Below are positions 26,408 to 35,332 of a stretch of 52,020 nucleotides of DNA, piece by piece. This DNA is from DYMC01 sp035406705 (GTDB lineage Bacteria > Verrucomicrobiota > Lentisphaeria > Victivallales > GWF2-50-93). Each line of letters opens with the position of its first letter. Position 1 is the first letter of the stretch. The DNA is taken from the NCBI GenBank assembly GCA_964426675.1, contig CAYRRM010000021.1, positions 1-52,020 on the forward strand, read 5' to 3'. The position numbers and the translations under genes are program-made. The notes under the pieces were generated by a model. That model did not search any database. It worked only from the letters and a program-made list of their open reading frames with translations, and was not told the origin of the DNA.

Positions 26408-26561
26408 AAATCACCGTGTTTTAAAAATAAAATTTTGCCTTTTTAATCAAGCTCTTTATTGGAAAATTTCAAGTTTGAAAAAATATAAGGTAAATTAGTT
26501 TGAAATTTGCAATTTTTATTTCTATTAGAATATTTAACATAGAAAATGAAGGAATTGTAAT

Positions 26562-28103
26562 ATGGATAATTTTGGATTTGGCAAAAATCTTCTTTGTTCT
26601 GAAACTGCACCAGAAAATTGTTCAATTGTAATATTTGGAGCTTCGGGAGACCTGACTTCGAGAAAATTAGTTCCGGCTTTATTCAGACTTTTTGAGAGGG
26701 ATTTGATGCCGGATAATTTTCTTGTAATATGTTGTGCAAGATCAAAAATGACTGATGAGCAATTCAGAGCCAAGATGAAAAAAGCACTTGAACTGGTGGG
26801 TATTTTGCCTCCTAAAAAATTAACAGATCTTTTCTTTGCCAGTTTTCGATATTTAAGTGGTGATTACTCTTCCCCAGAAACCTACCAAAAAATAGGAGAA
26901 TTGCTTTCTGCATTTGAGAAATCGGTTAATTCAAAAGGGCGACTCTTTTATTTTTCTACTCCGCCTGAAATTTTTAGTGTGATAGTCGAAGAATTAGGAA
27001 AAGCCAATTTGATTCAGGAAAATAATGAAGGAAAACTGTGGAAAAGAATTGTAGTTGAAAAACCATTCGGTAGAGATCTCCAATCAGCATCTGAACTTGA
27101 AAAAAAATTGTCAAAATATCTAAAAGAACACCAGGTTTATCGAATTGACCATTACTTAGGTAAAGATACTGTCCAAAATATCTTGATGATGAGGTTTGCA
27201 AATTCAGTTTTTGAACCATTGTGGAACAATAAGTATATTGATAGTCTACAAATTACAGTGGCAGAGACGATTGGTGTTGAACACAGAGCTGGATATTTTG
27301 ACAATACAGGATTACTCAGGGATATGTTTCAAAATCACATACTTCAACTTCTTTCTCTGATTGCTATGGAACCGCCATCATCTTTTGATTCAGAACGAAT
27401 ACGCGATGAAAAGGCAAAATTATTTGATTCAATTCGACCATTTCCGAATGCAGCAGATAAACTTGGAGACTTTATTCTAAGAGGTCAATATGTAGAAAAT
27501 CACTTGAATGGAAAATTCTTGCCCGCATATAGGGAAGAAGAAGGAATACCAAAAGACTCAATAACTGAAACTTATGTAGCGGCAAAATTTCATATAGATA
27601 ATTGGCGCTGGAATGGGGTTCACTTTTATATTCGTTCAGGAAAGAGATTATCGAAAAGACTCTCTGAAGTAGCAATCAGATTTAAACAAATTCCGCATTC
27701 TATATTTGGTTTTTTTGAGGCATCTGCAATACCGAGAAATGAGTTAATACTTACAATTCAACCGGATGAAGGATTTTCCTTGAAAATTAATGCAAAAAAA
27801 CCCGGAGCAAAATTATGTATGGGAAATGTTGATATGGACTTTAAATATAAAGATCTTGGCACTCCTATAGCAGAGGCGTATGAGAGGCTTTTGCTTGATA
27901 GTATGCTCGGCGATCCAACGCTTTTTATTAGAAAGGATTGTATTGAATTGTCCTGGAAATTAATAGAGCCTGTATTAAAGATATGGGAAGATAGAAATAA
28001 TCTCAATAATAATCCGTTATATTTCTACAAAGCTGGTTCTGAGGGACCAGAAGAAGCAAATAAACTTTTTTCGGACGATCATACAAGATGGAGAGAATTA
28101 TAA
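26562..28103 (+). CDS. zwf: glucose-6-phosphate 1-dehydrogenase
   Basis: A 513-residue enzyme of the oxidative pentose phosphate pathway, oxidising glucose 6-phosphate to 6-phosphogluconolactone. The cofactor motif GASGDLTSRKL lies at about 25-35, EKPFGRDL near 167 and the substrate-site signature RIDHYLGKDTVQN at about 194-206, with the catalytic His. The length is standard. GAAGGAAT precedes the ATG. It starts a plus-strand operon with hldE (3 bases apart) and the U32 peptidase gene. No 6-phosphogluconolactonase or gnd is nearby. Confidence 0.94.
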   Translation: MDNFGFGKNLLCSETAPENCSIVIFGASGDLTSRKLVPALFRLFERDLMPDNFLVICCARSKMTDEQFRAKMKKALELVGILPPKKLTDLFFASFRYLSGDYSSPETYQKIGELLSAFEKSVNSKGRLFYFSTPPEIFSVIVEELGKANLIQENNEGKLWKRIVVEKPFGRDLQSASELEKKLSKYLKEHQVYRIDHYLGKDTVQNILMMRFANSVFEPLWNNKYIDSLQITVAETIGVEHRAGYFDNTGLLRDMFQNHILQLLSLIAMEPPSSFDSERIRDEKAKLFDSIRPFPNAADKLGDFILRGQYVENHLNGKFLPAYREEEGIPKDSITETYVAAKFHIDNWRWNGVHFYIRSGKRLSKRLSEVAIRFKQIPHSIFGFFEASAIPRNELILTIQPDEGFSLKINAKKPGAKLCMGNVDMDFKYKDLGTPIAEAYERLLLDSMLGDPTLFIRKDCIELSWKLIEPVLKIWEDRNNLNNNPLYFYKAGSEGPEEANKLFSDDHTRWREL

Positions 28104-28106
28104 TAT

Positions 28107-28604
28107 ATGCCTATTCCTAACCCCAAATTAAAAATACTGAGCATAAAAAAAATCGCGTTATTAACAAAAAAATTGAGAAAACAGGGACTTAAAATTGTTT
28201 TTACAAATGGTTGTTTTGATCTAATTCACAGAGGTCACGCTGAATATTTGATGAAAGCACGAACTTATGCTGATTTTTTGATTGTGGGCATAAATTCAGA
28301 TAATTCAATAAAAAAATTAAAAGGACCAGATAGACCGCTCTGTAAACAGGAAGACAGGGCGTATTTATTGGCATCATTTTACTTCGTTGATGCTGTGGTG
28401 ATATTTAATCAAGTTAGGTGTACAAAATTAATGAAACTCATAAAACCTGATATATATGTAAAAGGAGGGGACTACAATATTAACAATATTAATCAAGAGG
28501 AAAAAGAAGCTCTTCTTGAAAGTGGAACAAAAATAAAGTTTATTCCATTCATTGGAAATTTTTCTACAACATTTCTTCTGAATAAGATTAAAAATTGCAA
28601 ATGA
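28107..28604 (+). CDS. hldE: D-glycero-beta-D-manno-heptose 1-phosphate adenylyltransferase (single-domain HldE)
   Basis: A 165-residue nucleotidyltransferase corresponding to the C-terminal half of bifunctional HldE (RfaE2). The motif FTNGCFDLIHRGHAEYL (about 32-48) has the HxGH site. GINSDNSIKKLKG and KPDIYVKGGDY are typical of the family. The N-terminal heptose kinase domain is absent, so a separate kinase must be encoded elsewhere. It is 3 bases after zwf, and its TGA overlaps the ATG of the U32 gene. Confidence 0.9.
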   Translation: MPIPNPKLKILSIKKIALLTKKLRKQGLKIVFTNGCFDLIHRGHAEYLMKARTYADFLIVGINSDNSIKKLKGPDRPLCKQEDRAYLLASFYFVDAVVIFNQVRCTKLMKLIKPDIYVKGGDYNINNINQEEKEALLESGTKIKFIPFIGNFSTTFLLNKIKNCK

Positions 28605-30616
28605 ATTCACTGATACCTGAAATATTAGCTCCCGCAGGTAGTTTTGATGCAGCGCTCTCCGCTGCAGATGCTGGAGCAGATGCTGTCTATTTTGGTCTTT
28701 CGGACTTTAACGCAAGAAGGCGGGCAGAAAATATAAAATTATCGCAATTGCCTGAACTTGTTCAAAAACTGCATTCTAAAAAGGTAAAAGCTTATTTAAC
28801 TTTAAATACCGATATATCGCAAAGAGAATTAAGCGAAGCGGCGAGATATCTGAGTTTTGCGAAAATCGCAAATGTTGATGCATTTATAGTGAAGGACTTA
28901 GCTTTTTTTGAATTTCAAAATTATTTCAAGGATACTCAATTTACATTTCATCTCAGTACACAAGCAGGTATATCAACATCAAGTGGTGCGATTTTCGCAA
29001 AGAAAATAGGCTCGGTGAGAGTAATACTTGCGAGGGAATTGAGTAGGGATGAAATCAAGAATGTCATTGAAAAATCAAATATTGAAGTAGAAATTTTTGT
29101 TCAGGGAGCAATGTGTTTTTCTATATCGGGGCGATGTCTTCTTTCAAGTTGGTTAGGTGGTAGAAGTGGAAATAGGGGGCTTTGTGCAAGTCCATGTAGA
29201 ATGGAATGGAAGGTACAGAGTGGGGAAAGTTCTCGAATAATGTCGATGAAAGATATCTCCTTACTTCCGCATCTTAAGGAACTTGCTAAAATTGGAGTAA
29301 AAGCTTTTAAAATAGAAGGCAGATTAAAATCGCCTGAATGGGTTGCAAAAGCAGTGAAATTGGTAAAAAAATTCAGGGATGACTTAGATACTGGGGATGA
29401 TGGAATCTCAGAACTTGGTTCATATGCAGGTCGCGAGATAACAGATTATTACTATCTTGGCATAAGAGATAATTTAACAGCGGATGCGGGCAGGGAAAAA
29501 TCTTATTTTCAATTGCCTTTCTCATCTGATAAGAGAAATTCAATATCAATTTTAATTTTAGAAGCTACTGGAGCCAATAAAGTTGTTATTATTTTTTCTC
29601 CCTTTCAAGGAATAGAATTTAAAGAAGAAGTCCTTATTAAGAAAAAAGATTATTCCAGAAAGAAAAACTTAATGGGATTTAATGATTTTCAGGAAAACAT
29701 AGAAAGCAAATATAACACTTTTGAAATATCAATTGATGCACCTTCGGATATTCTCCTGACATCTTCTGACTATAAAAGAATTGTTTCAAAGATATCTGCT
29801 GTTATCGAGAAGAGTAAAAAGCCCCAACGTGATATAGTAAAAATAACTTTACCCTCAGAACTTGTAAATAGAATAAAAAGCACTATTGCGCCATGCGAAT
29901 TTCGCAGGGGGCGTTTTGGTTTCGAGCTTTTAAGGATATTTCCTGAAGAGTTAAAGCTATTCGATAAATTTGATTTTGATTTTAAATTTATAATTGAATG
30001 TAAGAGAATTGCTGATGCGAAATTCGCAAAGAGTTTAATGAAGGATTTCATAATTGCTTTGCCTGAAGTTTTTTATGAAAAAGACATTCAGGAAATGAGT
30101 TTGATTATAGATTTTTGCAGAGAGAATAAAATTCTTTTAGAGATAAATAATCTTGATGCATTGGGTCTTTTCGAATATAATTCTATTCAGTGGGCTGCCG
30201 GGCCTGGGTTAATGATTTTGAATTCTCTTGCAGGTGATTTTCTGAAAGCGAAAGGTGCTTCTTATGCAGTTATTTCGATGGAAGCCGATAAAGAAAAAGT
30301 TTCAGATTTGGTAATGGCATCTAAGATTCCGCTTGTGCTGTATGTTTTTGGTAGGCCAAAGCTTATGCTAAGTAGGGCGAGAATTAGCGAGAAAGATATA
30401 AAAATCTCAGAAAAACGAGGTTGCCACTTGAATTTATTAAACAGAGAAGGATTCTCTATAATTTACCCTGAACTTCCTTTTAGGTTGGATATAAGCAAAA
30501 ACATTAATGCGATTTTCGCTATGGATCTTACGTTTAGTAGTGATCCGCTTTCTGAAATTCACGAATGGCAAAATTTACCCGCTGGCAATTTTAACTTCTT
30601 ATCAAAATTAAAATGA
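28601..30616 (+). CDS. peptidase U32 family protein
   Basis: A 671-residue member of the U32 family. The N-terminus EILAPAGSFDAALSAADAGADAVYFG is family-typical, and GAMCFSISGRCLLSSWLGG near 170-188 followed by NRGLCASPCRMEW supplies the conserved Cys residues. In E. coli, relatives (RlhA, TrhP) hydroxylate 23S rRNA or tRNA, so an RNA-modification role is more likely than proteolysis. A TTG at 28595 is possible, but the ATG at 28601 overlaps the hldE stop (ATGA) and is preferred. The gene carries five of the fifteen copies of the 11-bp palindrome found in the window. Confidence 0.88.
   Translation: MNSLIPEILAPAGSFDAALSAADAGADAVYFGLSDFNARRRAENIKLSQLPELVQKLHSKKVKAYLTLNTDISQRELSEAARYLSFAKIANVDAFIVKDLAFFEFQNYFKDTQFTFHLSTQAGISTSSGAIFAKKIGSVRVILARELSRDEIKNVIEKSNIEVEIFVQGAMCFSISGRCLLSSWLGGRSGNRGLCASPCRMEWKVQSGESSRIMSMKDISLLPHLKELAKIGVKAFKIEGRLKSPEWVAKAVKLVKKFRDDLDTGDDGISELGSYAGREITDYYYLGIRDNLTADAGREKSYFQLPFSSDKRNSISILILEATGANKVVIIFSPFQGIEFKEEVLIKKKDYSRKKNLMGFNDFQENIESKYNTFEISIDAPSDILLTSSDYKRIVSKISAVIEKSKKPQRDIVKITLPSELVNRIKSTIAPCEFRRGRFGFELLRIFPEELKLFDKFDFDFKFIIECKRIADAKFAKSLMKDFIIALPEVFYEKDIQEMSLIIDFCRENKILLEINNLDALGLFEYNSIQWAAGPGLMILNSLAGDFLKAKGASYAVISMEADKEKVSDLVMASKIPLVLYVFGRPKLMLSRARISEKDIKISEKRGCHLNLLNREGFSIIYPELPFRLDISKNINAIFAMDLTFSSDPLSEIHEWQNLPAGNFNFLSKLK
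28859..30519. repeat. five copies of GCGAWWWTCGC within one gene
   Basis: Perfect copies occur at 28859-28869, 28988-28998, 29895-29905, 30017-30027 and 30509-30519, all inside the U32 gene. The first four are flanked as TGCGAWWWTCGCA, and the last ends in T. They code for Ala-Lys-Ile-Ala, Ala-Ile-Phe-Ala, Cys-Glu-Phe-Arg, Ala-Lys-Phe-Ala and Ala-Ile-Phe-Ala, so they use more than one reading frame. Confidence 0.85.
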
Positions 30617-30653
30617 GTATCTTAGCTGAATTGAATAAGAGTCTGAGATTTAT

Positions 30654-31535
30654 TTATGGTTTTACTTGTTCTTTAAAAAATTTTACTATTAATTCACGGG
30701 CATCTGAAGGCAGAGAGTGTCCTTTTTGATGGAGGTATATTACGACTGGTGTTCCGGTTTTTGATGGATATATAGTACAGTGTTCATTCCATGGTTTTCC
30801 TTCGCTGCAATTATTTAATTTCAGCAGCATGTCAATAGTTTGTTTTTGCCATTCGAATTTAACGAGTTGATCATTTTCACCTGCAATATGCATAACGGGT
30901 TTTGGTGTAAGTTGTTTTGCTTTTTTGCTTAAACGTTCAGCCAATTCCGCAAATTTGGGCGGAATCTTATTCAGTATAACGGCTGTTAATGATACGGCAG
31001 CACTCGGGGCAAATGCTGCGAAAAGGTCGCCGCGTTCTTCCCAGAGTAGATAAGTAAAACCACCTCCATTGGAATGTCCTGTGCAATATATTCGTTTTTC
31101 ATCGATATTATAATTTGTTTTCAAAGTATTTAGTACGGCATCGAAGAATTTTAAATCGCGATCATTTTGATCACCAGCAAAGGCTTGCCAGCCGGACTTT
31201 TTACCTTCTGGATCAACCAGCCTTCCAGGTGTATTGAGTCCTTGCATATAAACAGAGATTGCTTCTGGCCAGAGTTTGTGAAATGCATTTCCGGATGCAG
31301 CTAACTTCATTGTTCCGCCATGACCATGAAATGCAAATATAACAGGGGTGGGACTTGTTTTTGCCAGAGTAGGAATATAGACTAATGCTTCTCGTTTGAC
31401 GCCGTCAATGTTCCACTCCATTCGAACGGGATTATTTCCCTTATTTACAGTATTTTCAGAGAAAAGATCTAAAAAGAAGATACAACTTATAGCCAAAAAG
31501 ATTGCAAAAAATTTTAATCCAGCTTTAGTATTCAT
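30654..31535 (-). CDS. secreted alpha/beta-hydrolase esterase (LpqC / PHB-depolymerase-like)
   Basis: A protein of about 293 residues with a signal peptide (FFAIFLAISCIFFLDLFS). It has a complete alpha/beta-hydrolase triad: Ser in TGHSNGGG near 152, Asp in AGENDQLV near 218 and His in KGHSLP near 274. FAFHGHGGT forms the oxyanion region. The group includes feruloyl and acetyl esterases and LpqC-type proteins. The open frame reaches a TTG at 31586, but the ATG at 31535 puts the signal at the N-terminus. It is the last gene of the rhamnose operon, which suggests removal of acyl groups from a rhamnose-containing polymer such as pectin. The exact substrate is an inference. Confidence 0.8.
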   Translation of the reverse strand: MNTKAGLKFFAIFLAISCIFFLDLFSENTVNKGNNPVRMEWNIDGVKREALVYIPTLAKTSPTPVIFAFHGHGGTMKLAASGNAFHKLWPEAISVYMQGLNTPGRLVDPEGKKSGWQAFAGDQNDRDLKFFDAVLNTLKTNYNIDEKRIYCTGHSNGGGFTYLLWEERGDLFAAFAPSAAVSLTAVILNKIPPKFAELAERLSKKAKQLTPKPVMHIAGENDQLVKFEWQKQTIDMLLKLNNCSEGKPWNEHCTIYPSKTGTPVVIYLHQKGHSLPSDARELIVKFFKEQVKP

Positions 31536-31618
31536 AACTTGAAAAAGCTTTTTTTTTGTATTTTGTATTTTATTATAAAAACGCAATAATATTAGGAAAA
31601 ATTTTAGAGGGAAAGTTT

Positions 31619-33046
31619 TTATTCATTTATTGAATTTTTAGAGTTTTTTGTGGGAATAATTGGAAGGGTTGCCGCCGCAGCAGCCTGTCCGTGTCTTTTC
31701 ATTTGCTCATCTGGTGTTTTTATTTTTAGTTTTTCTGCGATTTCTGGAAATTCAATTTTTAATACATTTTGGGCTTCATCAATTATTATTTCTCCTCCAA
31801 TTCCAGAACTTACTCTACCTAGAAATAAAAGATTTTTTATATTGTAGAATTCTGAATAGGTTGCAATAGCGTATCCAAAGCATATACCTATAGTTTGGTA
31901 AATTTTTTTTGCTCGAGCGTCATTTTTGTTCATTAAATTCTGAATTTCTATAAGTTTTTCTGGCATTGGCATTTCTGCATGGAGTTTTATTCCTGCAGAG
32001 GGAATGAGTCGTGAGACAGCTTGTTGGGAGAAGAATTGAACACCGCAGCCTTTATCTCCTGACCATTCATCGATTGGTGCATTTTCCCTATAATCAATGG
32101 GAGCGAAAGCGAGCTCATTCAACCAATCGGTGATTCTGCCAGAGGGATTGACATATCCTGCTGCAAAGCTTGTTCCCATTGATACCCCCAGTACGGAGTT
32201 ATCTTTCATAGACATAGCCCCGGCGAGGGCGCTTACTTCTCCATCATTTACTACTACAAGTGGTACGTTCCATTCTTTTTGTAATTCATTAAAGAGATTT
32301 ACTATATGTTTTTGAAAATTTTCTTCAGAAATACCTCTAAAAAGAGAAGCCACGCGAACTTGATTATTAACATATACGCCAGCGGCGCTTCCACCTATTG
32401 CATCGACTCTTGGTAAGTATTTTGCCGCTCTTTTTATAGAGTCGTTAATACCTTCTTTATGCCAGGTAGGATCTTTTTGAAAATATGGGTCCCATTTTAC
32501 TTCTTCAGTAAAAATAACTTTTCCGTCTATTAATGCAGCGCACTTTCTATCGGAACCGCCTAAATCAAATCCGACTCTACAGCCGTTTGTATTTCCGCCC
32601 AGGGCGATGTCAAATTCTTTTTCTTCTGGTCTGTCATCAAGAGAGGTAGAAATAATCTGCATTTCAGAGCCGTAAATTTTGTTTCCCATAATATTCCAAT
32701 CAAAGGCTCTTTTTCCTGATTTAGAATATATTTTTGCGATTTTCGCAGCGATATCAGGGGCTCCAGCTATTGTTATTTTGTATCCGCCTTTCATCCATAA
32801 GAGGAATTTTATAAGCCTTTCAACATAGAATAAATTGAGTTCGTCTGTTTGAGAATTTTCGTTAAATATTTCAGTTTTTAATGTTGATACGGAGCCATTA
32901 CTACGAGTTAATGATATGATTATTGGTCTGGAGTTAGAACTTTCTTTAACTAATTCTTTAAATTTTTTATTCCACAGGATTGCGGGGGTGAAATCCGAAT
33001 CTAATGGTGGAATAATTTTCTTTTTTATTTCCAATTTTGTTTTCAT
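31619..33046 (-). CDS. ROK-like ASKHA sugar kinase, candidate L-rhamnulose kinase
   Basis: A 475-residue protein. An N-terminal extension of about 150 residues of unknown role precedes a ROK-like ATPase core: VGFDLGGSDRKCAALIDG (phosphate 1) near 155, DAIGGSAAGVY near 215, VVVNDGEVSALAG near 260 with the catalytic Asp, and GVSMGTSFAAGY (phosphate 2) near 285. The Cys-rich zinc site of many ROK proteins is not evident. It lies 13 bases after the DUF89 gene and downstream of rhaA, so it may replace RhaB by phosphorylating L-rhamnulose. That substrate is an inference from context; the family assignment is good. Confidence 0.75.
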   Translation of the reverse strand: MKTKLEIKKKIIPPLDSDFTPAILWNKKFKELVKESSNSRPIIISLTRSNGSVSTLKTEIFNENSQTDELNLFYVERLIKFLLWMKGGYKITIAGAPDIAAKIAKIYSKSGKRAFDWNIMGNKIYGSEMQIISTSLDDRPEEKEFDIALGGNTNGCRVGFDLGGSDRKCAALIDGKVIFTEEVKWDPYFQKDPTWHKEGINDSIKRAAKYLPRVDAIGGSAAGVYVNNQVRVASLFRGISEENFQKHIVNLFNELQKEWNVPLVVVNDGEVSALAGAMSMKDNSVLGVSMGTSFAAGYVNPSGRITDWLNELAFAPIDYRENAPIDEWSGDKGCGVQFFSQQAVSRLIPSAGIKLHAEMPMPEKLIEIQNLMNKNDARAKKIYQTIGICFGYAIATYSEFYNIKNLLFLGRVSSGIGGEIIIDEAQNVLKIEFPEIAEKLKIKTPDEQMKRHGQAAAAATLPIIPTKNSKNSINE

Positions 33047-33059
33047 TTATCAAGGTCCT

Positions 33060-33917
33060 TTAGCTGATATTTTTACTTATTATTTGTAATGCGCCCTTTT
33101 GAACATTTAGCTTTCTTGCTACGACATCACATTTAGCTTTAAATAGGAAAAATATTGGTTTTCTTGTTTCATCGAGTGTTTCAAAATTTCCCTGTCCTTT
33201 GGAAATTATGAAATCACAGTTATTGAAAATTTCTACAAAATTTTTTGAGCAATTACTGAGGATTATCCCTGGCACATTATCTCCAGTATCAATGATTTTA
33301 AGGCCTTCTGGTAATTCTGATAGGGATGCTTCATATCTTGTAGCGTCATTCAGTATAGGAAATCCTCTGACAGCTAAGATGAATTTGTTTGTAAAATTCT
33401 CCAGGAGTAGGCGGTCAAAAACGATCTCGCCTGCGTTGTCGGCTATGTAGAGGATTTTATTGGAAGATTCGATTTTTTCCTTTAATTTTTTTACTTGATG
33501 TTTATCAATTTCTGCTGATAGAGAGTCTGTTATAACTTTATGTACATCTTCGAGTTTGAAATTGTGATTTACTCCGAAATCGATGATATTGCCTGCAATT
33601 GCAAGTCTTACAGATGTTTCAAAACTATCTTCTGAGAGAGAGACTTCTTCTTTTAATAGAGGGAATAGTTTCAATGCGAAAGTAGTTGAATCTTTCTTTA
33701 ATTTAAGATAAGGATCTTTTATTCCTGTGATGTCTGATATAAAACCTTGAATTACTTTTGCCATAGCAGGTGGAGGAATAGAAAAATCGAGGTCTGCAAG
33801 TTTTGCCAGAGTTTTTTTTGCGATTAATTCTTTCTGTTCACGTGAAAAGCGACAAATATCTGCTACTGCAAGAGAGTGATTAAGAAAACATGGTAAGCAT
33901 TCGAGAGAAGAACGCAT
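33060..33917 (-). CDS. DUF89 / ARMT1-like damage-control phosphatase
   Basis: A 285-residue stand-alone DUF89 protein. The N-terminal Cys pair (CLPC, 7-10) marks the prokaryotic subgroup. The metal-site motifs are ADNAGEIVFD (about 158-167) with the Asp-Asn pair, and SKGQGNFETL near 238. Characterised members are metal-dependent phosphatases acting on sugar phosphates and other damaged phosphometabolites. It lies between rhaA and a sugar kinase (gaps of 55 and 13 bases), so a phosphorylated rhamnose-pathway intermediate is the likely target. That target is an inference. Confidence 0.84.
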   Translation of the reverse strand: MRSSLECLPCFLNHSLAVADICRFSREQKELIAKKTLAKLADLDFSIPPPAMAKVIQGFISDITGIKDPYLKLKKDSTTFALKLFPLLKEEVSLSEDSFETSVRLAIAGNIIDFGVNHNFKLEDVHKVITDSLSAEIDKHQVKKLKEKIESSNKILYIADNAGEIVFDRLLLENFTNKFILAVRGFPILNDATRYEASLSELPEGLKIIDTGDNVPGIILSNCSKNFVEIFNNCDFIISKGQGNFETLDETRKPIFFLFKAKCDVVARKLNVQKGALQIISKNIS

Positions 33918-33972
33918 TCTAAGTTACCCCGTTTTGATAATATCATACAGCAGAAAAAATCGAAATACGAAA

Positions 33973-35250
33973 TTAATTTCTAAGCGATAATACTTTTTCC
34001 TCATATTTCTTGATTTCTGGTATCCATAAAGTTGATGGAGGAACATTATTTAATTCGCAGAAATAATTCCAGACTGCCCCAAGAGGCATAGTTTTCATTT
34101 CCTCAACAAGAGCGAGTTTTTCTGCATTGCGTTTTTGATCCTCAAACTGGTTCAAGAGTTCGACAGGTTCAAGTAAGGCGGCAAGAAGAGCCTTTTGAAG
34201 GCTTCGAACGCCTATTATCCACGCACCTATTCTATTTATACTCGCATCAAAAAAGTCTGTGGCAAAATAAATTCTATCAAGCATTTTAGCTCTAACAATT
34301 TCTCTTGCCAGGTTTGCAAGATCGTCATTGAAGATTACTACGTGGTCTGAATCCCATCTGATAGGTCGGCTGACATGGATTAAGATATTCTCTACAAAAT
34401 TTGAAAGTGCGGAAATTTTATCATAGACAGCCTCTGTTGGATGATAATGTCCCATATCCATACACGGCGTAATTTTTCTTGAAATTGCATAAGCAATATA
34501 AAAATCGTTGCTGCCTACGACATATTCTTCACTACCGATTCCAAATAATTTTCCTTCTACGGTATCTTTGACATTTTTTGCTGCTTTTTTCTGGAAGATT
34601 TCGTCGAGTGATTCCATCAGTCTCTTTCTTGGAGAAAGGCGATCAGCTGGATAATCCTTTGCTCCATCAGGTATCCAGAGATTACATACTGAGATTTGTG
34701 AGAGTTCTTTTGCGAATTTCGCAGAAATTTCACGGGCCCTTTTTGCGTGTTCTATCCAGAAATTTCTGATAGATTTATCTTTATTGGAAAGAGTAAAGCC
34801 AGAGGATGCTTTAGGGTGGGAAAAAAAAGTCCCATTAAAATCCAGGCCCAAATCATTACTTTTTGCCCAGCTAATCCAATTCTTAAAATTTTCAGGGCTT
34901 ATCTCATTGCGTTCAATGAATTTCCCATCAGATTCGAGGTAAATGGCATGTAGATTAAATTTATGTTTTCCTGGGATTAGACTGAAGGCTTTTTCTGCAT
35001 CCTGCCTCAGTTCATCGGCATTTCTTGCTTTTCCAGGATAATTTCCTGTGGCTACGAGCCCACCGTCAAGACTCCCTTTTTTTACTTCAAAACCTCCAAC
35101 ATCATCTCCTTGCCAACAATGCATAGAGATTTTTATTTTTAAAAGTTTTTGTATAGCTTTTTCAGTATCAACGCCGATTGACGAGTAGATTTCCTTTGCT
35201 CTTTTATAATCTGCTTCAATTTTTCTACTCGATAAGTTATTATCGTTCAT
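33973..35250 (-). CDS. rhaA: L-rhamnose isomerase
   Basis: A 425-residue metal-dependent enzyme converting L-rhamnose to L-rhamnulose. Diagnostic stretches are HCWQGDDVGGFE near the N-terminus, GLDFNGTFFSHPKA, PCMDMGHYHPTEAV near 265-279 and SRPIRWDSDHVV near 300, which contain the metal-binding His, Glu and Asp residues. The length matches E. coli RhaA (419). The open frame reaches 35349, but AAGGTGA precedes the ATG at 35250, and the promoter at 35288-35315 excludes the longer start. It is the first gene of the rhamnose operon. No rhamnulose-1-phosphate aldolase is in the window. Confidence 0.94.
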   Translation of the reverse strand: MNDNNLSSRKIEADYKRAKEIYSSIGVDTEKAIQKLLKIKISMHCWQGDDVGGFEVKKGSLDGGLVATGNYPGKARNADELRQDAEKAFSLIPGKHKFNLHAIYLESDGKFIERNEISPENFKNWISWAKSNDLGLDFNGTFFSHPKASSGFTLSNKDKSIRNFWIEHAKRAREISAKFAKELSQISVCNLWIPDGAKDYPADRLSPRKRLMESLDEIFQKKAAKNVKDTVEGKLFGIGSEEYVVGSNDFYIAYAISRKITPCMDMGHYHPTEAVYDKISALSNFVENILIHVSRPIRWDSDHVVIFNDDLANLAREIVRAKMLDRIYFATDFFDASINRIGAWIIGVRSLQKALLAALLEPVELLNQFEDQKRNAEKLALVEEMKTMPLGAVWNYFCELNNVPPSTLWIPEIKKYEEKVLSLRN

Positions 35251-35287
35251 TGTTTCACCTTTATTTTGATTTTTGAAAATTATGGTT

Positions 35288-35315
35288 AAATTATTCGAAA
35301 TTTTTCTTAAGTCAA
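35288..35315 (-). promoter_or_regulatory. candidate promoter of the rhamnose operon
   Basis: Minus strand TTGACT (35315-35310), 16 bases, then TAATTT (35293-35288). The -35 is good and the -10 is weak, as expected for a promoter helped by an activator. It lies between divergent rhaA and the cysteine desulfurase gene. Confidence 0.45.
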
Positions 35316-35332
35316 CTTTGCTAAATTTAAAA

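Noticed and set aside
35273..35332. N-terminal extension of the cysteine desulfurase
   Set aside because: The stretch contains the likely rhamnose-operon promoter, starts with TTG and adds no conserved residues.
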